Below, piece after piece: positions 24,156-32,204 of a stretch of 46,063 bases of DNA. Source of the DNA: Treponema primitia ZAS-1 (lineage in GTDB: Bacteria > Spirochaetota > Spirochaetia > Treponematales > Breznakiellaceae); NCBI RefSeq assembly GCF_000297095.1, contig NZ_AEEA01000079.1:1-46063 (forward strand). Reading direction: 5' to 3'. The notes beneath the pieces are model-generated. The model saw nothing but the letters and a program-made list of their open reading frames with translations, was not told where the DNA came from and ran no database searches. The stretch's first letter is position 1, and each line of letters begins with the position of its first letter. Made by a program: the position numbers and the translations under genes.

Positions 24156-25355
24156 CTAAGGATTTCCGGAGTAATTTGGACATTCTTCTTTCGGGCAGGA
24201 TTCACATAAGTGTAGATGATGACCTATAAATGCAATACGAAATATTTTATCTTGAATATCAAAATAAATTCGGACAGTGTGTCCTTTACTCTTAATACGG
24301 GTATATGGCTTGAAATGCAAAGAAAATAATTTTCTGTCGGTTCCTTCAATTACAAATTTCCTTTCGGGGCATATTTTGTATTCAGGACTTTCTTTTGAGC
24401 ATATACATCCCCATGCATTCATCATTTCAGAGATTTTTTTGACTTTATCATTTTCAGGACAAGATAAGTCTCCCGATTCTATTTTACCGGCTATTTCATA
24501 AACTGTTTGCAGATAATAGTATATTCTTGCTGGCGGGTTTCCCGACTCAGGGGGGAGCTTTTGTTCAATACGACCTTTGTTGACTTCCGGTAAAAAGACA
24601 ATTTTATCCGTAAAATTATTTTTTGCTACCGTGACAGCATCTGAAATACTCTGGAATTTCATGACATTCCCTGTATTGCCATCAATAATATTATTTATCT
24701 TGCGTATCCCAATCATATTAAATTCACCACTGATTTTTAACCGCATATTATTTTCAATTCCTTCTGCGGTTAATTTTGTGGTCATTTCCGAAAAATAATC
24801 ACCATCAATTACAATGTAGTTATAATCAAGAGATTTATACCTATGATTTAGCTTGGCAATACGATAAGAATATTTATTAAATGTATCAAATAGCTCTTTG
24901 TATTTCTTAATTGGGTATTTATATCCTTTTAATACTATCGAACTAACATTTTTTGTTTCTTCTTCAATTGTTTTATAAAGCGCACCATGAATGCCACTTC
25001 CTCTGAATTTTTTCTTTTCCTTTTTTGAATAGGGGTCAATATATGTATCTGGTTTTTCAAGTTTATGACAAAGATACTCGTGATAATATATGAGAATATC
25101 TTTCGAATCAAAAGGTGACTTTTTTAATCCTTTATTTAAGGTTTCTTGTATATTTTTTACTGCTATTTTCACACTACAATTTATTTTTTCAAGTCGTAAC
25201 TCTATGTTATCCATTAAGCTGATTGTAACAAGCGGATTCGATTCCAATTCCTGTAAAGCTAATATGTTACATTTGAAGTTTTCCCATTCTGTTTTCCAAT
25301 TATCGGAATTTTCTGCTATGCCAAACACAGATGTATCAATTGTTAGATTAATCAT
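24156..25355 (-). CDS. Unknown partner of the DUF3696 ATPase
   Basis: This 399-residue protein belongs to no family I recognise. The sequence is mostly helical and charged, with a possible strand-rich C-terminal domain (GHTVRIYFDIQDKIFRIAFIGHHLHL) and a final Cys cluster, CESCPKEECPNY, that may bind metal. I chose ATG 25355 (MINLTIDTS), which overlaps the ATPase stop by 8 nt, indicating tight coupling. ABC/OLD-type ATPases in defence islands are often paired with a nuclease or toxin encoded next door; this could be such an effector, but no catalytic motif is clear. Confidence 0.6.
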   Translation of the reverse strand: MINLTIDTSVFGIAENSDNWKTEWENFKCNILALQELESNPLVTISLMDNIELRLEKINCSVKIAVKNIQETLNKGLKKSPFDSKDILIYYHEYLCHKLEKPDTYIDPYSKKEKKKFRGSGIHGALYKTIEEETKNVSSIVLKGYKYPIKKYKELFDTFNKYSYRIAKLNHRYKSLDYNYIVIDGDYFSEMTTKLTAEGIENNMRLKISGEFNMIGIRKINNIIDGNTGNVMKFQSISDAVTVAKNNFTDKIVFLPEVNKGRIEQKLPPESGNPPARIYYYLQTVYEIAGKIESGDLSCPENDKVKKISEMMNAWGCICSKESPEYKICPERKFVIEGTDRKLFSLHFKPYTRIKSKGHTVRIYFDIQDKIFRIAFIGHHLHLCESCPKEECPNYSGNP

Positions 25356-27480
25356 CGCTTTCCTCGTATCCGTCATACGGATTGCTGCCCCATAGGGAAT
25401 CATTTTTATCTGCTTCCTTGAGTTTTTTTCGGGTCGCATTTAAAATTTCCTCTGATACTATTAGTGATTCATCGAAAAATCCTGTGGGCCAATCTTCTGT
25501 TGCGCCATATTCTGAAACTTTTACTTCACGGAAAGTTGTTTGTAAGCTGTCTTTTGTGCTGAAATAGATTTTAATTGCATCACGGACAGAATTATCACCA
25601 AAAGGCGCTTTTGCAATTAGCAGTCTTAGTTTTTTTATAAAATACTCGCTATGGGTTTCGATAATGCACTGCTTCCCAAAAAGCGACATAGAAAGAAAAA
25701 AATCTGCTAAACGTGATTGCACTGCTGGATGCAGATGCAGTTCCGGCTGTTCAAAAACAAGGGTAGAACCTTTTTCTGCCAAAAGGCACATCACTACTAT
25801 TGGCAAAACCTGACTTACCCCCACACCAACATGGGTAAGATCGTGGGCTTCATCTGCTACTGAAAGTTTTACTTGAAGTTCGTGCCCCAACTTTCCCTTA
25901 TCTTGAGTTTCAACCGTTTCGGCAATTCCGAGATATTGAAGCCAATCGGTAACAGCTTTCTCAAGACTGATTTCAATTGTCGATAGATTCATATCTTTAA
26001 AACCTTCCGAAGGAATATACTCTATTTTCTTATCTTTATAAATATCAAGTACCGATGCGGTATTTTCTCCGCGCAATCCAACATCAACGGTATCGGCAGA
26101 TGGTGCAATGGGATATAAAGCTTTTGGGGATTCCCTAAGGGGGCCAAGATATTTAAATGAATTTGTGAAATAGTCATCCAAATATTGTGCGGCTTTTTCT
26201 ATCATGCGCGGTGTTTGTTCAATTTTTACGTATTTATTATTTTCCGTTTCTTCAAACACAGAATATATACGTCCTTTAAGATTCTCACATTGCTTAATCG
26301 CATCATAAACGGCTTCCTTTTTTTTCGGCTCTAATTCATCAATTCGTTCTCGCCATAGTCCTATGGTGTATTCTTGCCCTTGCTCTCTGTTATTAAAAAC
26401 GTCATTATAATCGTCTGTGTTTTTTTCAATTACATCCTTAACAATATCCTGCAATAGTTCTATAATTCTATCTGGAATAGATATCGCATCTTCAATCGCC
26501 TTATTAATAGTTTTAATAGTTTTTAACTTTGATTTACTCATTCCATTTAAATTACTTTCTGACCTGGTTTTACCCAGTGTCTTAGACAAGCCAATCCCAC
26601 CTGCCGCTGTAATTGCTACTGCAGTTGTCCATAGCGGTCCAATTATTGGAACCATACCAAATGCTATTGTACCCAGTCCTAATCCTATTGCACTTAATTC
26701 AAATGCTTTGCTTTTCGTATAAGCGACATCTTCTTTTGGAAACATTTCATTCTCTTGTGTGTTACCCTTTAACGCCTCAGCTATTAAAAATGCCTGCTCT
26801 TCAAAGTTGTCATAAGTACAGAACAGTTTTCCGGGAAGAAAATGACACGGGACACAACCAATCTTTTTTATCGATCTTACTTTTGTAGTTATTTCCCGTA
26901 ACAAATTATCGGATATTTCTGCCTCATATTCATCTTCATTTGAAGACATAAGCGGATTTTCATTTTCACTAAACTGACTAACCGAAATATTATCATCAAA
27001 ATCAATTCCATTCTCATCAGTAAACTTCCATGATAGTTTGGATTTAACGAGATGTGGCTGTACCTGAAATAGGGCGGTCAGTTTTTTATCAGACAAATCG
27101 GAACCGTGTCTTGCCGGTTCAGCATTAAAAGAAAAATCGCAGGCAATTTTATTTATAGATCCGTCTGCAAAGTATGGATTTCCGGAAAATTCATTTTTTA
27201 CAATGTTTAGGGGATGATAAGTGCATCTTATAATTATCATGTCTGTCTCACTCCCGTTTGCTTTAATATCACTGAATTGTCCAAGCCTTGTCAAGAAACC
27301 ATTCAAAACAACGGAGCGGGAACTGACTTTACTGGACAACGTTTGTGCTACCATCAGCATAGACTGAATGAGGGAGCTTTTCCCGCTACTGTTTGTGCCT
27401 GTAAGGACAGTAAGCGGTGCCAGATCGATATCCGCCTCATAAATTGATTTAAAATTGGTAAGTCCCCATTTAGTTAACAT
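25348..27480 (-). CDS. DUF3696-type AAA ATPase with a membrane-like insertion
   Basis: This is a 710-residue OLD/ABC-type ATPase. Walker A is GTNSSGKSS (about 28-36). A signature-like GVGVSQVLP is followed by Walker B VFEQPELHLHP and the ETHSEYF switch (about 590-640). The C-terminus has WPTGFFDE, typical of DUF3696. Unusual is an insertion around residues 265-300 with two hydrophobic, Gly-rich stretches (LGLGTIAFGMVPIIGPLW and AVAITAAGGIGLS) that could form a membrane hairpin. AGGA lies 8-9 nt before ATG. It overlaps the partner gene. Such ATPases act in anti-phage systems as sensors or motors. Confidence 0.8.
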   Translation of the reverse strand: MLTKWGLTNFKSIYEADIDLAPLTVLTGTNSSGKSSLIQSMLMVAQTLSSKVSSRSVVLNGFLTRLGQFSDIKANGSETDMIIIRCTYHPLNIVKNEFSGNPYFADGSINKIACDFSFNAEPARHGSDLSDKKLTALFQVQPHLVKSKLSWKFTDENGIDFDDNISVSQFSENENPLMSSNEDEYEAEISDNLLREITTKVRSIKKIGCVPCHFLPGKLFCTYDNFEEQAFLIAEALKGNTQENEMFPKEDVAYTKSKAFELSAIGLGLGTIAFGMVPIIGPLWTTAVAITAAGGIGLSKTLGKTRSESNLNGMSKSKLKTIKTINKAIEDAISIPDRIIELLQDIVKDVIEKNTDDYNDVFNNREQGQEYTIGLWRERIDELEPKKKEAVYDAIKQCENLKGRIYSVFEETENNKYVKIEQTPRMIEKAAQYLDDYFTNSFKYLGPLRESPKALYPIAPSADTVDVGLRGENTASVLDIYKDKKIEYIPSEGFKDMNLSTIEISLEKAVTDWLQYLGIAETVETQDKGKLGHELQVKLSVADEAHDLTHVGVGVSQVLPIVVMCLLAEKGSTLVFEQPELHLHPAVQSRLADFFLSMSLFGKQCIIETHSEYFIKKLRLLIAKAPFGDNSVRDAIKIYFSTKDSLQTTFREVKVSEYGATEDWPTGFFDESLIVSEEILNATRKKLKEADKNDSLWGSNPYDGYEESDD

Positions 27481-27513
27481 TGTTTAATCCTCGCTCATCT
27501 GTATTATATTGCA

Positions 27514-27885
27514 CTATACCATTTTTGTCAATAAAAAATAACCAGAAAATAATACGGCTAAAAAAGCAGTCATCACAAGACTATAAACTTCGGCTTTTTT
27601 GTAATACAGTTTCTTGTATTTCGGCACTTCACGAAACGATGCTTCATAGTATTTGTCATCACGGATTTTATTTTTTGCTAATTCGGTTATTATACGATCA
27701 AGAGAAAAAATATTGATAATATTAGTTCGCTGTTCCCATTCGTTTTCGAACCTCCTGTTAAACTCACTTTCAAAACGCGCTCGAATCCGTGAATCAATTA
27801 CCGGCTTGACGAATTTGGCAAGAACAAAAAAACGCACAACCATCAAACAAATACACTCGGCAATCACTACAACGATATTTATCAT
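27514..27885 (-). CDS. Small membrane protein with two transmembrane segments
   Basis: This is a 123-residue protein. The first 22 residues (MINIVVVIAECICLMVVRFFVL) and the last 22 (VMTAFLAVLFSGYFLLTKMV) are transmembrane; the middle is charged and probably cytoplasmic. I chose the ATG at 27885 because GGAGG stands 5 nt upstream. It precedes the ATPase gene by 33 nt on the same strand and may act with it. Family unknown. Confidence 0.65.
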   Translation of the reverse strand: MINIVVVIAECICLMVVRFFVLAKFVKPVIDSRIRARFESEFNRRFENEWEQRTNIINIFSLDRIITELAKNKIRDDKYYEASFREVPKYKKLYYKKAEVYSLVMTAFLAVLFSGYFLLTKMV

Positions 27886-27969
27886 AAATTCCTCCATTAG
27901 CAATACTTGAAGCGAACTTGTACTGCAAGTCCAAGACGGGTTAGCCCTGCGCCTTGTCATAAGCGGTTT

Positions 27970-28092
27970 TTACCGCCAGGCGATCTTGATAGTGGTCGCT
28001 GCCCCTTTCAAGACAGTGGTCGTTATTGTCGCGGCAGTCAAAGTGCCCACCAGGACACTGATCAAGGATGCTCCAAACAGGATAGACAACAT
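27970..28092 (-). CDS. 40-residue membrane peptide
   Basis: The peptide starts MLSILFGASLISVLVGTL, followed by a Thr/Ala-rich part and the basic end KIAWR. It is one transmembrane helix, like many small toxins, holin-like peptides or signalling peptides. The ATG at 28092 has AAGGAG 7 nt upstream; a longer in-frame start at 28155 has no ribosome site. It is the first gene downstream of the shared island motif (28160-28194). Confidence 0.55.
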   Translation of the reverse strand: MLSILFGASLISVLVGTLTAATITTTVLKGAATTIKIAWR

Positions 28093-28159
28093 AATCATAC
28101 TCCTTATCGAAAAGATGTTATACTTTTTGCAGTGCGGGTAAGCCGCAACCTTCATTATA

Positions 28160-28194
28160 TTAATAGGGGGGGAGAGTTAAAAGTTGACATTTTT
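28160..28194 (-). promoter_or_regulatory. Shared island motif, upstream of the membrane peptide
   Basis: On the minus strand AAAAATGTCAACTTTT (28179-28194) is followed by 13 nt and TATTAA (28160-28165). The C-rich spacer resembles that at 24127-24139. It stands at the head of the 20-28 kb island, 67 nt before the peptide ATG. Confidence 0.58.
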
Positions 28195-28548
28195 TTGGTG
28201 ATTTTTTGCCCTTCTTTACACGCTGTACAGTACCTGCTCGCAGATAGTATCCAAGCACTGATCAACGATTGACTGATTATAAATCGCGTATTCAAGGCAA
28301 TACCGAATCACAAGGTTGAAGCTCGAACGGGCATTCAATACCACATCTATAGAAAATGCATTCTGTGACGATACATTGAAAGGCAGCTGATTATTTGGCA
28401 AAAATTGTGAAAAACGTAACTCGCCTTGAGTTCAGAACTGGATTCAAGTGTGATATTATACTCCAGAGAAAAAACCGTATGCATGCAATTCATTCATCCC
28501 TTACCATTGAGGAAAACTCCCTTTTTCTAGGCGAAGTAACTGCCATGA
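28195..28548. other. No convincing gene
   Basis: Short frames on both strands here lack ribosome sites and recognisable sequence. The region separates the minus-strand island from an HTH remnant. Confidence 0.4.
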
Positions 28549-28797
28549 TTGAGGGAAAAGTTGTCGCTGGTAAGCAGATGGAAATTAAGGCCCCACCCGG
28601 ATATTTTGGTTAGGCTTGCCATTGCCCTGGGAGTAGAAGTTCGGGACCTTTTTAGCTCTGAAAGCCCTGTTGCCGCCGACATTAAAGGGATAGTCGATAA
28701 GCTGACCGTTGATATGGCTTCCCTGGTAAATTCTTCACTGGAACTCATGGGCAAGGTCTCCGAGAAGGAATCCAATCCACCGGGTAAAAAGAGATAA
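28549..28797 (+). pseudogene. Remnant of an XRE-type regulator
   Basis: Residues PHPDILVRLAIALGVEVRDLFSSE match the last helices of an XRE helix-turn-helix followed by the usual LF end, then a helical tail. The first HTH helices are absent: the frame before it is unrelated and starts at TTG without a ribosome site. It is probably a 5'-truncated or frameshifted repressor gene. Confidence 0.5.
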
Positions 28798-28825
28798 AAA
28801 CCCGGCCCCCATAACAGGGACCGGA
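28795..28825 (-). terminator. Terminator of the acetyltransferase gene
   Basis: On the minus strand CCGGTCCC and GGGGGCCGG form a stem (28802-28824) followed by GTTTTTATC. It lies 6 nt past the stop codon. Confidence 0.8.
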
Positions 28826-28830
28826 TAGGT

Positions 28831-29532
28831 TTATGTAATTTTAAGCGCCTTCTCTTTTTGGCGATATTTCTTCATAGTTTTGGCATCGGCGGTATACGCA
28901 TAAATAAAATGGTGTTCTTTTCCCTTGATTTTTTTATCCCATACTCGGGCAAAGCCCATGTGTTCATAGAAACCAAAATTGGAGTCCGTGGTTGTTAGTA
29001 CGATAATAGGGTAGTTTTTCGCCTGCGCCATAAAATCGGTGATAAGTTGCTTGCCATATCCTTTTCCTTGGAAACTTTCCATGGTCTTGAAAAAAGTGAG
29101 CCAGGCACATTGCGATATTGAAACTCCGATTGTGTTTCTGATAACATCACTGATCCGTTCTCCACTGCCGCCGCCAAGTTGTATCATAATGAACTCATCT
29201 TTCGCATTTCGTTGACTCTCAAGATAGGTGATGTATTTTTTGACATTATTTCTCTGCTGCCGATGGTTATTAAAACCTGGAATTCTCCCGATTAAGAAGC
29301 CTGCGGATTTTTTATTGGCATCAAACGCATATCCGAAATAATTGGCGTTTATATCAATGAGATATTGGAGCGCATCTATCCGGAATTCATCGTGATCCAA
29401 CCAGGGGTCTATTTTGATATGGCCATCGTATCGAAACTTCACATATTCATCCAGAATGGCTTGGTCTTTTATTTTGGTATCAGTAAAGTCCTCAAGGCTG
29501 AAAATGTAATCAATTTGTTCATAAAGGTTCAT
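28831..29532 (-). CDS. GNAT-like acetyltransferase
   Basis: This 233-residue protein has GNAT features in the C-terminal half: FKTMESFQGKGYGKQLITDFM (the R/Q-x-x-G-x-G/A acetyl-CoA loop), then YPIIVLTTTDSNFGFYEHMGFARVWDKK, the strand-helix-strand that ends the fold. The N-terminal half is helical and specific. I chose ATG 29532 with GGAGG 5 nt upstream. Substrate unknown. It stands alone between two terminators. Confidence 0.75.
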   Translation of the reverse strand: MNLYEQIDYIFSLEDFTDTKIKDQAILDEYVKFRYDGHIKIDPWLDHDEFRIDALQYLIDINANYFGYAFDANKKSAGFLIGRIPGFNNHRQQRNNVKKYITYLESQRNAKDEFIMIQLGGGSGERISDVIRNTIGVSISQCAWLTFFKTMESFQGKGYGKQLITDFMAQAKNYPIIVLTTTDSNFGFYEHMGFARVWDKKIKGKEHHFIYAYTADAKTMKKYRQKEKALKIT

Positions 29533-29578
29533 ATAAACCTCCGTTAGTCTATTTAAATGTTCCCCTTCCGGACTCGAA

Positions 29579-29602
29579 TAAAAAAAGGCAGCCGAAGCTG
29601 CC
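29579..29602 (-). terminator. Terminator of the gene at 29645
   Basis: GGCAGC-TTCG-GCTGCC followed by at least seven U on the minus strand. The same stem lies inside the leader of the acetyltransferase gene. Confidence 0.85.
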
Positions 29603-29644
29603 AATGAGGTTTTTTCTATTGATAGAAAACTTCCTAAATTATAT

Positions 29645-30118
29645 TTATTGTACCGGTTGTTCCGGTCCTTTTGCCTTTACACAAAAGAATACCAGGTTAA
29701 ATCTGATTGCCCTCTGCCATAATTTGAAATCCCCCAAGTACCCGATACTAGCCTTATAGCCCTCTTGTTCAAGACGCTTTACAAACGAGGTATACGCCGT
29801 AACGACTTGCTTATTTGGCCGATGTGCAGACCACCGTACTTCCCGATGTGTCTTGAGTAGTTCGGTAACATATTCCTCCACATCATTCGTGGGGATACCG
29901 GATTTATCAAACCGAAATGCCAATAATTCATCAACAACTTGATGATCCTTTGGATTCTCATAACAGCCAATAAAACCGAGAAACTCGTTGGTATCATCAT
30001 CCCTAATGAATACTCCTTGCCGGTCCTTCAGTTCAGGACATTTTACAACATCTTCAATGATCTCACGAATTGTATTCAATCCTTTTCTTCTTGTAATTAT
30101 TTCTAAATAATTAACCAT
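29645..30118 (-). CDS. Hypothetical protein
   Basis: This is a 157-residue soluble protein of unknown family. Segments such as GVFIRDDDTNEFLGFIGCYE and the closing SFVKRLEQEGYKASIGYLGDFKLWQRAI recall diverged GNAT acetyltransferases, but no acetyl-CoA loop is visible. GGAGG lies 5-6 nt before ATG. It follows the LRAT-type gene by 32 nt on the same strand and may share its transcript. Confidence 0.65.
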   Translation of the reverse strand: MVNYLEIITRRKGLNTIREIIEDVVKCPELKDRQGVFIRDDDTNEFLGFIGCYENPKDHQVVDELLAFRFDKSGIPTNDVEEYVTELLKTHREVRWSAHRPNKQVVTAYTSFVKRLEQEGYKASIGYLGDFKLWQRAIRFNLVFFCVKAKGPEQPVQ

Positions 30119-30150
30119 ATTTCCTCCTTCACTACTATGTTTGTTATTAT

Positions 30151-30684
30151 TTACCGTACCTTTGCCGGAATCGCCGCCAAAATCGATACTATTGAACTTA
30201 CTTGCGAAGACGCTGAAATACCCGTTTTACACCAGATTGCGAAATGCTCACAGTTATTAAATATGAGGTTATACTTGCCCTCACCGATCCTGGAACGGGC
30301 GCGGTCCGCCGTTTCTTTGCCCGAATATAAATGGAAACCGGAACTTGAAAGCTCTACTACGAAGGCAGACACCGAATCTATAACCGTAAAAAGATTTGGA
30401 TGCTCTATCATGGTAAATATTTTTGTTCCAAGATCCAGCTTCCGGTATGTGTCTGAAAATCTACATATCATGTATCGTCTCCCGTAACAGAAACGATTAA
30501 GTGTTGTTTCATGTATGCAAATAGTATCGCCAAATTCTCTGCTCTTAGCGGCATAGTGAATAACCCGATTTTCCCCGGCATAAACTCCATAGTGATAATA
30601 CATGCCACGACTTACCACAAGAATGTCCCCGAGCTTTGGTATGTTTCTATCAGTTTTCAAAATGGCTTTCTCTATTCCCGGCAT
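30151..30684 (-). CDS. LRAT-type (NlpC/P60-like) thiol enzyme
   Basis: This 177-residue protein has the LRAT order of motifs: GDILVVSRGMYYHYGVYAG (His31), RVIHYA (His43), and NNCEHFAIWCKTG with nucleophile Cys145. LRAT proteins are circularly permuted papain-like acyltransferases or lipases. A hydrophobic C-terminal tail (SSQVSSIVSILAAIPAKVR) may anchor it to the membrane. Its ATG lies inside the end of the upstream gene, so translation is coupled. Substrate unknown. Confidence 0.75.
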   Translation of the reverse strand: MPGIEKAILKTDRNIPKLGDILVVSRGMYYHYGVYAGENRVIHYAAKSREFGDTICIHETTLNRFCYGRRYMICRFSDTYRKLDLGTKIFTMIEHPNLFTVIDSVSAFVVELSSSGFHLYSGKETADRARSRIGEGKYNLIFNNCEHFAIWCKTGISASSQVSSIVSILAAIPAKVR

Positions 30685-31205
30685 AATACTTTTTGTCCCG
30701 ATTCAAAGAGCAGCGCATTTACATCGGCAATATCCCAAAGCTCATGCTCTATACAGAAGCGAATAACCAAATCCGATATAGAGCTATCGCTTAATGTAAA
30801 TCCAGCCGTTTTTAAAAAGCCGTTAAATTCGGTAATTGTCAGGTGCAGGGCAAGACCAAACGCGATAGCCGTTTCTTTCTTAGGCTTGTAATTGCCGGTT
30901 GTCAGTAGTTTTGAGTACAGACGTTTGTCAATCCAAGCCCGTTTGTAAAGTTCCGCTGGTTTTAAGCCCTTTCCTTCCCGCAATCTCTCAAGGGTAAAGG
31001 CAAATAGTTCATGTTGATTTTGTTTCACAAAGGAGGCCAATAATTCTGTAGCTTCTCCGAAGGCATTCGGCCTTATGCCCCGCTCGGTACCGGACGGCAA
31101 TGGCAATGACTTGGCTTTTCCCTTAAAAATTGGGGGAATTGACACAAGCCGGTATCGTTTCTTGATATACTCACGGAGTTCCGCAATCAGCGTTTCATGT
31201 ACCAT
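30672..31205 (-). CDS. HTH-like signalling-associated protein
   Basis: This is a 177-residue protein. The C-terminal half (ELFAFTLERLREGKGLKPAELYKRAWIDKRLYSKL, YKPKKETAIAFGLALHLTITEFNGFLKTAGFTLS) matches a widespread XRE-related helical domain that I know from proteins carrying macro domains or lying beside stress-signalling genes. The middle contains SLPLPSGTERGIRP. I chose ATG 31205 with AGGAGG upstream. It is coupled to the LRAT-type gene and preceded by small acidic proteins. Confidence 0.6.
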   Translation of the reverse strand: MVHETLIAELREYIKKRYRLVSIPPIFKGKAKSLPLPSGTERGIRPNAFGEATELLASFVKQNQHELFAFTLERLREGKGLKPAELYKRAWIDKRLYSKLLTTGNYKPKKETAIAFGLALHLTITEFNGFLKTAGFTLSDSSISDLVIRFCIEHELWDIADVNALLFESGQKVLCRE

Positions 31206-31218
31206 AGGGAGCCTCCTC

Positions 31219-31380
31219 CTACTCATCGTCATCAATGATATCATCCGTTTGCGGTAACGATGTGGTTATCAGGTTAGTAAACGGTTTTAAGGTGTCTGCG
31301 GCAGGATTCGTACCGATAACTCTCTGCTCCCTGATAACACCATGGATCATGCTATCGAGTTTTGACGTATCTTTGCTCAT
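31219..31380 (-). CDS. 53-residue acidic protein
   Basis: This short frame starts MSKDTSKLDSMIHGVIREQR and ends TDDIIDDDE. AAGGGG lies 6 nt before the ATG, and its stop falls 14 nt before the next start, fitting the spacing of this operon. No family recognised. The frame is confirmed by position and ribosome site rather than homology. Confidence 0.6.
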   Translation of the reverse strand: MSKDTSKLDSMIHGVIREQRVIGTNPAADTLKPFTNLITTSLPQTDDIIDDDE

Positions 31381-31382
31381 AC

Positions 31383-31709
31383 TTACCCCTTTTCCGCAAA
31401 AATGTTGTTAAGAAAGTTCTCGGTCATTTCAAGAACCTTTTCTGTTGCCCCGTAGATTTCAGCGGTTGCTGCATCCAGGGCATCCACAATAGGACCGGCG
31501 ATTTGAGCCGCCAGCTCGTCTTCCGCATCAATTTCATCCTGGGTTTTACCGGCATTAATTTCTTCCGGTTCCTCATCGGTACCATCCAAAGATTCCGCAA
31601 GCTCGTACAGTTTATCCGCCGCATCATCGAGGATCGTGGTGATCTTTTCAGTACCTTCGCTGAATCCATCTTCATTCTGAAAGTCATCAGTTTCGCTTTC
31701 CTTTATCAT
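31383..31709 (-). CDS. Small acidic helical protein
   Basis: This is a 108-residue, strongly acidic protein (DDFQNEDGF, GTDEEPEEIN, KTQDEIDAEDELAA) with predicted helices throughout. I chose ATG 31709 with GGAGG 7 nt upstream; the in-frame start at 31751 lies before that site. The next gene follows at a 2-nt gap. Unknown function; possibly a partner of the membrane-associated proteins at 31815 and 32194. Confidence 0.65.
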   Translation of the reverse strand: MIKESETDDFQNEDGFSEGTEKITTILDDAADKLYELAESLDGTDEEPEEINAGKTQDEIDAEDELAAQIAGPIVDALDAATAEIYGATEKVLEMTENFLNNIFAEKG

Positions 31710-31814
31710 ATATAATCCTCCAATTAGTATATTAGGACCGCTTTGCTGCAATCCTTATTGATTAAGATAAAACAGCATACCAAGAAAATGGTCGCCTCTC
31801 AGGGGACTTTCAGG

Positions 31815-32204
31815 CTATATCTGTTCTGTCTGCGGTGAATTTGAACCAAGTTTTCTGAAAATCCCGATCCGGCAGGGATCATCCCGGTAAACTTCCAGGA
31901 TATTGGCAAGAATAGACCGGACAATTTCAGTATCCTGGTTTTCCAAAGCGCTGGTTAATAAGCTGAAGTACCCGGTGTAAAGCGCCGCCTTTTCACCAAA
32001 CCGCTTCGTAAGATATTGGACCAATAGAACACGCTCGTTCCGTATGAGTTCCAAAGCTACATCCCGCTTCGCGCTGATTTCCTGCCGCCTGGTTTTTCCC
32101 TTTTCTACAAGGCCGGCATAATCGGTAACGGCTTTGAGTAATTCCCCAAATAAATCACCCTGCGGGATTGGCATAGGAAAAATGGGCATCACATCATGCT
32201 GCAT
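31815..32204 (-). CDS. Hypothetical helical protein
   Basis: This is 129 residues, helical, with KGKTRRQEISAKRDVALELIRNERVLLVQYLTKRFGEKAALYTGYFSLLTSALENQD in the middle, and no known motif. I chose ATG 32204 with GGGAGG 6 nt upstream, overlapping the upstream gene by 11 nt. It probably forms a unit with the glycine-zipper protein at 32194. Confidence 0.65.
   Translation of the reverse strand: MQHDVMPIFPMPIPQGDLFGELLKAVTDYAGLVEKGKTRRQEISAKRDVALELIRNERVLLVQYLTKRFGEKAALYTGYFSLLTSALENQDTEIVRSILANILEVYRDDPCRIGIFRKLGSNSPQTEQI

Noticed and set aside
28216..28401. 61-codon minus-strand frame between the island and the HTH remnant
   Set aside because: No ribosome site, a weak start and no recognisable sequence; may be eroded coding DNA.
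28395..28613. 72-codon plus-strand frame overlapping the HTH remnant
   Set aside because: It lacks a ribosome site and overlaps the HTH remnant in another frame; it is probably part of the same broken locus.
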